The position numbers were made by a program, and so were the translations under genes. A stretch of 64,000 nt of DNA. It comes from Enterococcus_D sp050529585 (GTDB taxonomy: Bacteria > Bacillota > Bacilli > Lactobacillales > Enterococcaceae). Below, in pieces: positions 35,443-44,303 of the stretch. The notes beneath the pieces were generated by a model, which did no database searches, was not told the DNA's origin, and saw nothing but the letters and a program-made list of their open reading frames with translations. Within the stretch, counting starts at the first letter, position 1; every line of letters begins with the position of its first letter. The DNA lies in assembly GCF_050529585.1 (NCBI RefSeq), contig NZ_CP172882.1, positions 2,542,001 through 2,606,000 on the forward strand. The letters are read 5' to 3'.

Positions 35443-36663
35443 TTGGATAGATGGTTGATAAATGTTCTTATAGAAACGAGTTACCTAAAAGAGGGTGATT
35501 GGACATACGATACTGCCAAAGAAGCAGTAGCAATCAAAATCAAGAATGGTTACATTACCGATATTTTACCCATGGATCAATGGCAAGAAGATCAAACAGC
35601 ACAAATCATAGATGGCAAACACCACCTACTTCTACCCGGTTTGGTCGAAAAACATTGTCATTTAGATAAAAGCAAGTTGGGCACGAACTGGCGGCCTGTG
35701 ACCCCAGCTGCATCTTTAGTTGAGCGTTTTGAATCAGAGATTCCACAGTTAGATGCCTTGCCAGTCTCCATTGAAGAACGCGCGCAAGCATTGATTGACG
35801 CTGAACGCCCTCATGGAACAGTCTTTTTCCGTTCCCATATCGATATTGAGCCTATGACTGAATTGCGTTATTTTGATGCTATTTCTCACCTATTGAAACA
35901 GCAGTCTTTTGGTTCTGAAATCGTTCTTTTTCCGCAGCATGGTTTACTTCGCAGTCAAGCAATCCCATTGATTGAAGCGGCAATAGCTACTGGAAAAGCA
36001 GCACTGATTGGTGGTGTAGATCCATATACTTTAGACAAGGACTACAAAACTGCCTTGAACACAACTTTTACTTTAGCAAAAGAGAATCACTTGGGTATCG
36101 ATATCCATCTCCATGATCGCCAGGAAGCCGGCAGAGCGACGATCAAAGAAATGATTCGTCTGACAAAAAAATATAATATGCTCGGACAAGTATCGATCAG
36201 TCATGCATTTGGTTTGAATGATTTTGAAGGTGCCGAAAGAAAATCTGTTTTTCAAGATTTGGCTGACTTAGATATCCACGTCATATCAAGCATCCCCTTG
36301 TCACCAAATACGATCCCCCCATTAAAAGAACTTCAAAGCTATGGTGTGAATGTCCATATTGGCTGTGATAATGTCTATGATTCATGGTCCTCCTTAGGAG
36401 ATGGTTCATTACAAGAAAAACTGGTCCGTTATTTGGAAATATTTGGTGTAAAGTCACAAGAGCATTTGACTGCGTCACTTGGACTTGTGACCGATGGGCA
36501 CGTTCCGCTAGATCAGAATGGTTTGCAAAAATGGCCGAATGTGGGTGATGAAGCAAACTTTATATGCACAACTGCCACATCCTCTGCGGAATTTGTCGCA
36601 CGAAAAGGAACGGTCACTCGGAGTTTTTATCGGGGAGAGACGATATGGAATGAGCCAGAATAA
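35443..36663 (+). CDS. Cytosine deaminase-like amidohydrolase
   Basis: About 406 residues of a metal-dependent amidohydrolase: LLLPGLVEKHCHLDK (metal ligands), FRSHIDIEP, GIDIHLHDRQEAGRATI, ISHAFGLND and IGCDNVYDSWSSLGDGS follow the CodA/cytosine deaminase and related group. The substrate may be a pyrimidine or another cyclic amide. The frame is open back to 35386, but AGAAGG followed by a TTG at 35443, and a likely promoter -10 (TGTTACGAT, near 35409-35417) inside the upstream part, support the TTG start. Divergent from GH65; no clear link between them. Confidence 0.8.
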   Translation: MDRWLINVLIETSYLKEGDWTYDTAKEAVAIKIKNGYITDILPMDQWQEDQTAQIIDGKHHLLLPGLVEKHCHLDKSKLGTNWRPVTPAASLVERFESEIPQLDALPVSIEERAQALIDAERPHGTVFFRSHIDIEPMTELRYFDAISHLLKQQSFGSEIVLFPQHGLLRSQAIPLIEAAIATGKAALIGGVDPYTLDKDYKTALNTTFTLAKENHLGIDIHLHDRQEAGRATIKEMIRLTKKYNMLGQVSISHAFGLNDFEGAERKSVFQDLADLDIHVISSIPLSPNTIPPLKELQSYGVNVHIGCDNVYDSWSSLGDGSLQEKLVRYLEIFGVKSQEHLTASLGLVTDGHVPLDQNGLQKWPNVGDEANFICTTATSSAEFVARKGTVTRSFYRGETIWNEPE

Positions 36664-36675
36664 CCGTATACACAA

Positions 36676-36722
36676 TAAAAGAGGTGCTTTTTTAGATTTC
36701 ATCTAGAAAAGCACCTCTTTTA
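36676..36722 (+). terminator. Terminator after the amidohydrolase gene
   Basis: AAAAGAGGTGCTTTT pairs with AAAAGCACCTCTTTT, a perfect 15-bp stem; bidirectional. Confidence 0.9.
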
Positions 36723-36744
36723 TACGTTACATTTAGTTCAAGAC

Positions 36745-37557
36745 TCAAATATTCCACTTCACCCAATCTGCAAACAGTTCTGGCCAACGTACAATCGAAG
36801 GTTCAATATTATGGATTCCGCCATTGGCCGTCTCTTTGGTACCTAAACTCAGTCCATGACCCCCTCTTGGGAAAATATGCATTTCATAGGGTACATTATG
36901 CTGCCGCAATTGTTCTGCGAAAAGCAAGCTATTTTCAGCCATCACCAGCCCATCTTCCAGTGTATGCCATAGAAATGTTGGCGGTGTCTGCTCAGTCACT
37001 AAATGTTCAAGTGAAAGCGCAGCTTTTTTGGTAGGGTATGCTTCTGCTAATAATGCTTGAAAAGAACCATCATGTGCAAATTTGCCACTAGATAAAACTG
37101 GATAACTAAGGAGTAGGCCATTGGGCATCCACTCTTCTTTTGTTCCCTCAAGCAATCCTTCTAAAAATGATTCCTGCCATGAAACACCCAAATTCGCGGC
37201 TAAATGTCCCCCAGCTGAGAAACCTGCTACGATGATTTTGGTAGGATCAACATGCCAGTCTTCTTGGTTTTTGCGCACCAGTTGAACTGCAGCTGCTAAT
37301 TCTGTCAGTGCTAACGGATAGACCGCTGGTTTGATACTGTATCGAAGGACAAAAGCTTGAAAGCCGAAGCTCATCATTTTGATGGCAATCGGTTCAGCCT
37401 CCCGATCAGAAAGCATTTCATACCCGCCGCCAGGACAGATAATGACTGCCGGTCGCGTACGCGCCGTGTCCATCTCAGGAGAACTCTCGATAATATAGGT
37501 TGTTAAACTTGCATTGCTATTTGGTCGTAGTCCATGAATTTGTTTGTATAACACCAA
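36745..37557 (-). CDS. Alpha/beta hydrolase, probable carbohydrate esterase
   Basis: The 270-residue serine hydrolase has the oxyanion segment VIICPGGGYEMLSDREAEPIA, nucleophile motif GFSAGGHLAA and a C-terminal catalytic His in FPRGGHGLSLG, as in the BD-FAE/acetylxylan esterase group. It has no signal peptide, so it works on imported material. It starts 6 bp after the alpha-fucosidase stop, so it belongs to the same transcript. Removing acetyl groups from imported oligosaccharides is a reasonable guess. Confidence 0.85.
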   Translation of the reverse strand: MVLYKQIHGLRPNSNASLTTYIIESSPEMDTARTRPAVIICPGGGYEMLSDREAEPIAIKMMSFGFQAFVLRYSIKPAVYPLALTELAAAVQLVRKNQEDWHVDPTKIIVAGFSAGGHLAANLGVSWQESFLEGLLEGTKEEWMPNGLLLSYPVLSSGKFAHDGSFQALLAEAYPTKKAALSLEHLVTEQTPPTFLWHTLEDGLVMAENSLLFAEQLRQHNVPYEMHIFPRGGHGLSLGTKETANGGIHNIEPSIVRWPELFADWVKWNI

Positions 37558-37563
37558 AACACC

Positions 37564-39030
37564 TCATTTCATTGTGATTTTAAATACGATAGGTTTGTCT
37601 GTATCGATTGGCTCAAAGGTTACGTGTAATCCCTGAGTTGTCACTTGCCAATCGATGACTTGCTGATCATGCCCTAAAAGCGCAACTTCCTGAATAATGC
37701 CATGGAACTCAGGAAGATTCTGATCTTGAGACAAGGATAAAGATTTTATATGTGCTTGACCATCTAATGGACTGTTCATTTGCACAGCATACAACGAATC
37801 CCCCTGAATCGTAAAGCGAAAATCTTGACTTGTATATTGTGTGACGCTGTTTTCTTGAAACTGGCCAGCAGATATAACGGTCGGGCCTTCACCCGCTTTG
37901 CGCCACGGTTTACTGCCATAGATTGCAGCACCGTTCTCCATTAACCATTGGCCGATTTCTTTCAGTATCTCCTGATCTTTTTTGGGAATCTTTCCTTTTC
38001 CATCAGGTCCAACATTTAAGAGCATATTGCCATTTTTGCTCACTGCTTCAATCAAATCGCGAATGATTTCTCCACTCGTTTTATAATCTAATGTATGTGT
38101 ATAGCACCAAGAATTGCGGGCAATGGCGGTATCTGTCTGCCAGTAAAAAGGCTGGGGATCAGCAAATTTTCCTCTTTCAATTTCAACGATGCCCGTACCA
38201 AACATCATTGCATCGTGCTTGTAGCAAATCGCCACTTGCTTTCCCCATTCTACACCACGATTGTAATAGTACGCAGTAAATAATTGAAGATGTTGTTTAA
38301 ATGCGTCATGTTGAATCCACCAATCAAAATAAAGCAACTCAGGTTGATAAAGATCCACCAATTCGCAAGTCCTAAACAGCCAATCATCTAGAAATTCTTG
38401 ACTCGGATAGGGTTGACTAAATAAGTCTTGATTGTCTGGTTCTGGCATCGCAGGCCAATAAAAATCGCCTTTTTTCAATGGTTCATGAATATCACTTTCA
38501 AACGCTTTCCCATGCCCCATAAAAAACCAATGCTCTGCACGATGGGAAGATGTACAAAAATGCAGAGATTGTGCTTCTGCTGCTGTCTTTAATTCAGCCA
38601 GAATATCTTTTTTGGGACCCATTTCTGCTGCATTCCATTTCGATAAACTGCTTTGGTACATTTGAAAACCGTCATGATGTTCCGCTACAGGAAATATATA
38701 CTGCGCACCTGCTTCTTTAAATAGCTGCATCCATTCTTGTGCGTCAAAAGATTCGGCAGTAAACAGGGGGATAAAATCTTTATAGCCAAATTCAGCTTGC
38801 GGTCCATAGGTTTTGATATGATGGTCGAATTCTGGATGGCCTTTTAGATACATATTTCTGGAATACCATTCATTGTTAAATGCCGGGACACTATACAATC
38901 CCCAATGGATAAAAATACCAAATTTGGCTTGTGCAAACCATTCGGGCAAAGAAAATTTCCCTAATGATGCCCAGTTTGGTGCAAATGGCCCTTGGTTTGC
39001 CACTTGTGTGATTTCAGCGATCGTCTTCAT
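37564..39030 (-). CDS. Alpha-L-fucosidase, GH29
   Basis: This 488-residue cytoplasmic hydrolase removes alpha-linked L-fucose. Landmarks: FGIFIHWGLYSVPAF (37-51), EWYSRNM, AEHHDGFQMY (117-125) and the nucleophile Asp236 in PELLYFDWWIQ. ATG at 39030 was chosen because GGAGGG lies 6 bp upstream; it overlaps the end of the SGNH hydrolase by 17 bases. GH29 genes next to xylose-releasing enzymes suggest a fucosylated plant polymer, for example xyloglucan, but the leaving-group specificity is not visible. No fucose catabolic genes occur in the window. Confidence 0.92.
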   Translation of the reverse strand: MKTIAEITQVANQGPFAPNWASLGKFSLPEWFAQAKFGIFIHWGLYSVPAFNNEWYSRNMYLKGHPEFDHHIKTYGPQAEFGYKDFIPLFTAESFDAQEWMQLFKEAGAQYIFPVAEHHDGFQMYQSSLSKWNAAEMGPKKDILAELKTAAEAQSLHFCTSSHRAEHWFFMGHGKAFESDIHEPLKKGDFYWPAMPEPDNQDLFSQPYPSQEFLDDWLFRTCELVDLYQPELLYFDWWIQHDAFKQHLQLFTAYYYNRGVEWGKQVAICYKHDAMMFGTGIVEIERGKFADPQPFYWQTDTAIARNSWCYTHTLDYKTSGEIIRDLIEAVSKNGNMLLNVGPDGKGKIPKKDQEILKEIGQWLMENGAAIYGSKPWRKAGEGPTVISAGQFQENSVTQYTSQDFRFTIQGDSLYAVQMNSPLDGQAHIKSLSLSQDQNLPEFHGIIQEVALLGHDQQVIDWQVTTQGLHVTFEPIDTDKPIVFKITMK

Positions 39031-39682
39031 CTTTTCCCTCCAAAATACCGACAGTTTCGAGCCATGTCTGCGCAATCAATAGGTGACCTGCCAGAGATGG
39101 ATGTACCCGATCACTGCTTAGGACGTATGACGATTGATAGCATAAAAAGGCATCGATTTTTTCTTGCACATTGCCATGGGGCAAACTGAATTCTTCTGCA
39201 AGATGCGCTACCACCTGTTGATAATGCCCCAACTTCTCTCGCACCGGATCGTTTTGATTGTGTTCCACCATAAATGGACTCAATAAAATGATGCCTTTTA
39301 CATTGGGTAATGTTCGTGTGATCAACTCTCGCAGTTCCTTTTCGAATCTCTCTAACGATACCAACTTGGTTTGTGCAAAGGTCCCATCAAAATGGCGCCA
39401 GACATCATTGACGCCAATCATGATCGTGACCCAATCTGCCTGAAAATCAAGCACATCTGCTTGCCATCTTTTCTTTAAGTCGCTTACTGTGTCACCGCTG
39501 ACACCGCGATTGACGATCATCAATTCTTTTTGCGGCAATAACGCCGTTGTATACGCATTGATCAAATTGACATACCCATCGCCCCACGAGGACCAGCCTG
39601 CGGGAATCGCATCATAATTACGGTTGCTATCTGTGATCGAATCTCCCACAAACAGCAATCGATCATTTTTATCTATCCACAT
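39014..39682 (-). CDS. SGNH/GDSL-family esterase
   Basis: The 222-residue cytoplasmic esterase has the four SGNH blocks: FVGDSITDS (Ser14), NRGVSGDTV with the Gly, IGVNDVW with the Asn, and the C-terminal SDRVHPSLAGH with the catalytic Asp and His. It resembles rhamnogalacturonan/acetylxylan acetylesterases. AGGAGG precedes the ATG by 8 bp and touches the T-run of an upstream stem-loop. It is placed between the ABC importer and the fucosidase; deacetylation of imported oligosaccharides is likely. Confidence 0.88.
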   Translation of the reverse strand: MWIDKNDRLLFVGDSITDSNRNYDAIPAGWSSWGDGYVNLINAYTTALLPQKELMIVNRGVSGDTVSDLKKRWQADVLDFQADWVTIMIGVNDVWRHFDGTFAQTKLVSLERFEKELRELITRTLPNVKGIILLSPFMVEHNQNDPVREKLGHYQQVVAHLAEEFSLPHGNVQEKIDAFLCYQSSYVLSSDRVHPSLAGHLLIAQTWLETVGILEGKDEDDR

Positions 39683-39696
39683 TCATTTTCCCTCCT

Positions 39697-39740
39697 AAAA
39701 AAAGAAGATCGATCCTGAAGCTATCGGATCAATCTTCTTT
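39697..39740 (-). terminator. Strong stem-loop between the binding-protein gene and the SGNH gene
   Basis: On the minus strand GAAGATTGATCC pairs with GGATCGATCTTC (one mismatch) around a 10-base loop and is followed by seven T residues, then at once by AGGAGG. It may be a partial terminator or an mRNA-stabilising end of the upstream message. Confidence 0.85.
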
Positions 39741-39796
39741 CGCAACAGTTGATACATTGCTATTCTTAACCGTCGATCTTCATCACTTTCTTATGC

Positions 39797-41551
39797 TTAC
39801 TCTGCATCACCAAATTCTTTGGCTACTTCTTCTCGCTTCGTATTTTGATCTTTGGCGTTAGTCATATCGAATTCTAGAACAGTTTGATAACCTAAACCAT
39901 CCGCAGTATCTTGCATTTCTTTCAAAAGCTTGTCGAACTCAGACGCATCTTTTGCAAAAACCATTTTCCATGAATATTCAACGATTGTCGATTTGGCTTG
40001 ATTTCTCAACGTTGAGATTTCAGAACTATCTTCTGGGGCTACATAACTGGCACCTGGTGCAACAGCAAGTTGGTCATGATCTTCTAAATAAGCAATCGTT
40101 GACTCTGCACCATCCATATTTTTTGACCAATCTTCTTTCACTGGATTGGTATTTTCATTCTGATAACTTTCCCACATCGTGTATGCATAAGGAAACCCAG
40201 TATCTGGATTTGTATCGATTGGCAAGACAGTATTCACGTTCAATGCAGACACACCGTCTTTATAGGTTCCGCCACCATATTCTTCTGGTACATCACCATT
40301 TCCATCAAGGAGCGCTTGTTTACCAAAATCCGTTAGTACTGGTTCGCCATCTTTCATTTCCCAAGTCAGGCCTTCTGGACCACTACTGCCACTCGTTTGT
40401 GAGGAATTTGCTAACACACCTTCAGATGAATAGAGCCAATCAATAAACGCAGCAATTCTTTCTGGATCTTCCGCATTGGAGCCGATACCGATAAATTGTT
40501 TGCCGCCATAGACTTCAGCACCATAAGAAAAGATTGTTTGATCTTGGATCGGTGCCAGCATAAAGCCTTTACCCGCGTCTAAATTCGTTGTCGTATTATA
40601 TGCTGCTTGTCCCAACCATGGCCACCAAGAAAACAGCACTTGTCCATCTTGGAATTTCGCAAACAAGGTATCATAATTTTGTGTAGTCGATTCTGGATCG
40701 ATCAGCCCTAATTGATTGGCTTCGAAATAAAATTTAAGTGCTCGAATGTATTCAGAATCGCTTGCCAAAATACTTTGGTAATCAGACCCATCTGCTTTAG
40801 CCAATACAAATCCTTGCTCATCATATCCATAATACGTGACCAACTGTTTGCCAGCATTCATCATATTGCCGTCCCAATCACCAAACAAGGAGAATCCATA
40901 GACTTTCTTTCCAGAATCTGTAGTGGGATTATCTTCTTGCATTTTTTGAATAACAGGCAGCAAATCTTCCAACGTATCGATTTCGGGATATCCTTGATCC
41001 GCATACAGATCCCAACGTACATAAGCGCCGAAAGTCGGGTCTAATCCTTCTGAAGGATCTGTAGATTTAAGTGTGGATACCGATGTTGGAAAACCGTAGA
41101 TCCCATCAGATCCTTGATTTAAATTTTGAACTGCTGCATCAAAACGACTCACATTATCCATATTTTCATAGTATTGACTTGCATCGGTCAATAAGCCTGC
41201 CTCAACCAGTTCATTGTATTGTTGGCCATTATCTACAATGATCAAGTCTCCTAAATCACCTGCAGCTGTTCGTGTTTGATATAACGTATCACCATTTCCT
41301 GCAACATTCGGTGCAATAATATTCAGTTCCATATTGAATTTGTCTTTGACTATTTTTGCGAACCAGCCTTCTTGCATGCCCATATAATTGGCCAGCCCAT
41401 CATATACATCGATCGTGATCGTTTCATCATAATTGCCATCGCTGCTCGCCGTGTCCTTGTCTGCATCTGACGACCCGCCACAAGCTGACAATCCCCCTAG
41501 TAATGTAACTCCCAATAACCCTGTAGTGATGTATTTGGACATTTTTTTCAT
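39797..41551 (-). CDS. Sugar ABC transporter substrate-binding lipoprotein
   Basis: The 584-residue protein has a lipoprotein signal (LLGGLSACGG, Cys24) and is an extracellular solute-binding protein of the large LplA/YtcQ-like type that takes oligosaccharides. It follows two permeases in the operon and is followed by a strong stem-loop, which often lets the binding protein be made in excess. The ligand is unknown. Length (about 560-590 for the mature range) fits the family. Confidence 0.92.
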   Translation of the reverse strand: MKKMSKYITTGLLGVTLLGGLSACGGSSDADKDTASSDGNYDETITIDVYDGLANYMGMQEGWFAKIVKDKFNMELNIIAPNVAGNGDTLYQTRTAAGDLGDLIIVDNGQQYNELVEAGLLTDASQYYENMDNVSRFDAAVQNLNQGSDGIYGFPTSVSTLKSTDPSEGLDPTFGAYVRWDLYADQGYPEIDTLEDLLPVIQKMQEDNPTTDSGKKVYGFSLFGDWDGNMMNAGKQLVTYYGYDEQGFVLAKADGSDYQSILASDSEYIRALKFYFEANQLGLIDPESTTQNYDTLFAKFQDGQVLFSWWPWLGQAAYNTTTNLDAGKGFMLAPIQDQTIFSYGAEVYGGKQFIGIGSNAEDPERIAAFIDWLYSSEGVLANSSQTSGSSGPEGLTWEMKDGEPVLTDFGKQALLDGNGDVPEEYGGGTYKDGVSALNVNTVLPIDTNPDTGFPYAYTMWESYQNENTNPVKEDWSKNMDGAESTIAYLEDHDQLAVAPGASYVAPEDSSEISTLRNQAKSTIVEYSWKMVFAKDASEFDKLLKEMQDTADGLGYQTVLEFDMTNAKDQNTKREEVAKEFGDAE

Positions 41552-41572
41552 TTTCTTCCCTCTTTCTTTTGA

Positions 41573-42505
41573 TTATCCTTTGACCGCACCCAACATGATT
41601 CCTTTGACAAAATATTTTTGGAAAAGCGGATAAATGAACATAATTGGTAAAACAACGATAACTGAAACGGTCATCCGGATCGACGTAGGCGTCTGTGTTG
41701 TAGCAGCTGAGGCAATACTAGATAGTGATCCTGACGTATTTTTGACCATTTGTGCCAATGAATTGGCTTGGTTGATATAGGTATACAGCAAATATTGGAG
41801 TGAATATAGGCTTTGATCAGTAATATAAATCAAGGTATCTTGAAATGAATTCCACTGTCCGACTGCTGAGAAAATTGCCACTGTAGCTAAAATGGGTGTA
41901 CAGTTTGGTAATATCACCCGAAAGAAGACTTGGATTATTCCCGCACCATCCATCTCCGCAGCTTCTTGGAGCGATTTCGGAATCGATTCAATATAGGTTT
42001 TGACCAATATAATGTTGAATGGCTGTACAACGGCGGGTAAGATATATACCCAAAAGCTATTCGTCAGCCCCAATGTTTTCATAGTGATAAACAATGGAAT
42101 CAACCCAGCGTTGAAATACATTGTGATCACCACGAAACGATACCAGAATTTGCGTTTCCACATTTTTTCTTGGGTAAACATAAACCCTAAAAACGCCGAA
42201 GCCAAAACAGTTGCGGCTGTTCCAATGACCGTCCGTGCTACAGAAACGGTCGCAGCTAAGGGCAACCCTTTTAGTTGCAGTACTTGGCTATAATTTTCTA
42301 AATGAATTCCTTCAGGAAAAAACCGAATTTGGCCTAATGCGCTCAGTTCGTTATTGCTAATGGAGTTAATGATCAAATAGTAAAATGGATACGCACAAAT
42401 CAATGTAATGACCACAAAGAAGGTATAATTTATGACCTTGAACACGAGATCATCAGTTTGCCGAACTTTTTTTTCTTTTTTCTTTTCTGTAAGTGACAGC
42501 TCCAT
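41573..42505 (-). CDS. Sugar ABC transporter permease (YtcP/LplC type)
   Basis: A 310-residue membrane protein with six hydrophobic segments and the EAA loop EAAEMDGAGIIQVFFRVILPNCTPI (about residues 203-227) that contacts the ATPase. It pairs with the permease encoded just upstream. No ATPase gene is present in the operon. Confidence 0.92.
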   Translation of the reverse strand: MELSLTEKKKEKKVRQTDDLVFKVINYTFFVVITLICAYPFYYLIINSISNNELSALGQIRFFPEGIHLENYSQVLQLKGLPLAATVSVARTVIGTAATVLASAFLGFMFTQEKMWKRKFWYRFVVITMYFNAGLIPLFITMKTLGLTNSFWVYILPAVVQPFNIILVKTYIESIPKSLQEAAEMDGAGIIQVFFRVILPNCTPILATVAIFSAVGQWNSFQDTLIYITDQSLYSLQYLLYTYINQANSLAQMVKNTSGSLSSIASAATTQTPTSIRMTVSVIVVLPIMFIYPLFQKYFVKGIMLGAVKG

Positions 42506-42520
42506 GAAATCTTCCCCTTT

Positions 42521-43462
42521 CTATATAATGGATGTTCCTCTGATTTTTTTAGATGCTCCATTGACAATAGCTAATAAAGCGACAGAAATCACACTTTTAA
42601 GCATACTGATGGCTGTTGCAAGAGAAAGACTATTCCCGCCCATGCCAAGGTTATAAACGTATAAATCTAATACTTGGATCGTATTTTTATTAAAGGCATT
42701 TTGGAAGACGAAATACTGATCCATCCCATTGTTCAATAGATTAGCAATGGATAACATCAACATCACCAAGAAAGTCGGCATCAGTGCTGGTAAAGTAATA
42801 TGCCGCATCAAGTGGAATCGATTGGCTCCATCGATTCGTGCAGATTCATATAACTCTGGATCGATGCCGGAGATACCCGCCAAGTACATAATCGCACCCC
42901 AGCCTAATCCTTTCCAAACATTCCATAAACACATGACGAGCCACGTGTGATTGCCACTATCCAAGAATTTGATTGGATCGGTGACAAATCCCCATTCCTG
43001 CAACAATGTATTCACAAGACCAGTGGATGAAAAAAGGCTAAAAGCAATCGTATAAACAAGAACCCAACTAATAAAATTAGGTAATGTCGTCAATGTTTGA
43101 ACTAAATTTTTGAACCATTTACACTTGATTTCATTGAGTAAGATCGCAAAACCCACTGGCAACACCGATGTAGCAATACCCAAGAAACTCATCGCAAAGG
43201 TATTTTTCATTACTTGTACGATTTGGTCGACTTGTGTCGGACTAGAAACCAATAGGCGAAACCAGCGAAACCCAACAAATTCGCTTCGTCCTAAGCCAAG
43301 CGCTGGCTTATAATCGTATAATGAATAAATCCACCCATGCAAAGGAAAATATGAGAATAAGAAGACCAATACTAAGAAAGGTACGATGCAAAAAAACATG
43401 ATTTTCCCTTCACGCGTCACCCGCTTATTTCTCTTTGGTTGTATATTTCTCTGTATTTCCAT
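42521..43462 (-). CDS. Sugar ABC transporter permease (YteP/LplB type)
   Basis: The 313-residue partner permease has the family N-terminus FPLHGWIYSLYDYKPALGLGRSEFVGFRWF and the EAA loop YESARIDGANRFHLMRHITLPALMP. First gene of the importer operon, with a GGGGGAGG ribosome site. The promoter carries a cre-like site, and its poor -35 suggests that an activator is needed. Confidence 0.92.
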   Translation of the reverse strand: MEIQRNIQPKRNKRVTREGKIMFFCIVPFLVLVFLFSYFPLHGWIYSLYDYKPALGLGRSEFVGFRWFRLLVSSPTQVDQIVQVMKNTFAMSFLGIATSVLPVGFAILLNEIKCKWFKNLVQTLTTLPNFISWVLVYTIAFSLFSSTGLVNTLLQEWGFVTDPIKFLDSGNHTWLVMCLWNVWKGLGWGAIMYLAGISGIDPELYESARIDGANRFHLMRHITLPALMPTFLVMLMLSIANLLNNGMDQYFVFQNAFNKNTIQVLDLYVYNLGMGGNSLSLATAISMLKSVISVALLAIVNGASKKIRGTSII

Positions 43463-43478
43463 TTTCCTCCCCCTTTTT

Positions 43479-43506
43479 TGTAACCGCTTTTACATTTTCA
43501 ATACTA
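43479..43506 (-). promoter_or_regulatory. Promoter of the ABC importer operon with cre site
   Basis: On the minus strand a -10 TAGTAT (43501-43506) has only a weak -35 (TGGCAA). The stretch 43479-43492 reads TAAAAGCGGTTACA, 13 of 14 matches to the cre consensus, inside the symmetric TGTAA...TTACA. Confidence 0.6.
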
Positions 43507-43697
43507 GCACCTGAAATCCTATTTGCCACCCGTTAAAAATAGAGGTCAATCCGTAAATTTTAGACTTCATTTTTTCCTTATCGGCGGTAAACGTTGATTT
43601 AACAGCATTTATTGGTCAAACATTTTTTTGATAAGGCTTTCAATATTTTACTTTTGCGCGTAATATAGGAATATATTCATACTTGGGAGGAATCAAC

Positions 43698-44303
43698 ATG
43701 AAATACAATCCTGATGGTCAACTATACAAAGTAACGACCGTATTTTCTCATTTTACTTTATTGAACATCCTTTATCTTATCAGTTGCCTACCTATTTTTA
43801 CGATCGGTGCCGCTACATCGGCTCTCTATGAAGTCACCATTCGCTACGCAGACGATGAAGGAGGCGAATTGATAGCTGGTTACATTCGCGCATTACGTAC
43901 AAACTTTGTCAAAGCAACGGGCAGCTTTCTTTTGCTTCTACTACCTATGATTGCTTTGTTATATAGTAGTGTATTTTGGTTTTCTGCCCAAACCATTCTT
44001 GCCAGTATTTTTGCGGTTCTTTTAATTGCCGTAGCCGTTTATCTATTTATCGTTCTTGTCTATTGCCTTGCATTGATCGGGCGGTATGAGAACAGCTTCA
44101 AAAATACGTTAAAAAATGCATTTCTTTTGCCGTTGACAGATCCAGTGCGTTCATTAGGCCTTGCACTGATACCTATCACAGCCTTCTGCTTGGTTGTTTT
44201 ATTTCCAATATTTAAAATTCTCTTGCTGATTTTCGGCTTTTCATTTGTTATATACTGCAGCTCATTTCTATTGCTCTCTGTTTTTCGCAAACAACACGTA
44301 TGA
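43698..44303 (+). CDS. yesL: YesL-like membrane protein (DUF624)
   Basis: A 201-residue protein with five hydrophobic segments (for example FTLLNILYLISCLPIFTIGAATSALYE, FLLLLLPMIALLYS). YesL proteins are nearly always encoded with YesM/YesN systems and ABC importers in plant-polysaccharide loci; their role is unknown. ATG at 43698 has GGGAGGA upstream. Its stop overlaps the YesM start (ATGA), so they are coupled. Confidence 0.88.
   Translation: MKYNPDGQLYKVTTVFSHFTLLNILYLISCLPIFTIGAATSALYEVTIRYADDEGGELIAGYIRALRTNFVKATGSFLLLLLPMIALLYSSVFWFSAQTILASIFAVLLIAVAVYLFIVLVYCLALIGRYENSFKNTLKNAFLLPLTDPVRSLGLALIPITAFCLVVLFPIFKILLLIFGFSFVIYCSSFLLLSVFRKQHV

Noticed and set aside
39952..40446. 164-residue frame antisense to the solute-binding lipoprotein gene
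   Set aside because: Composition follows the complementary strand of the real gene; no start signal.
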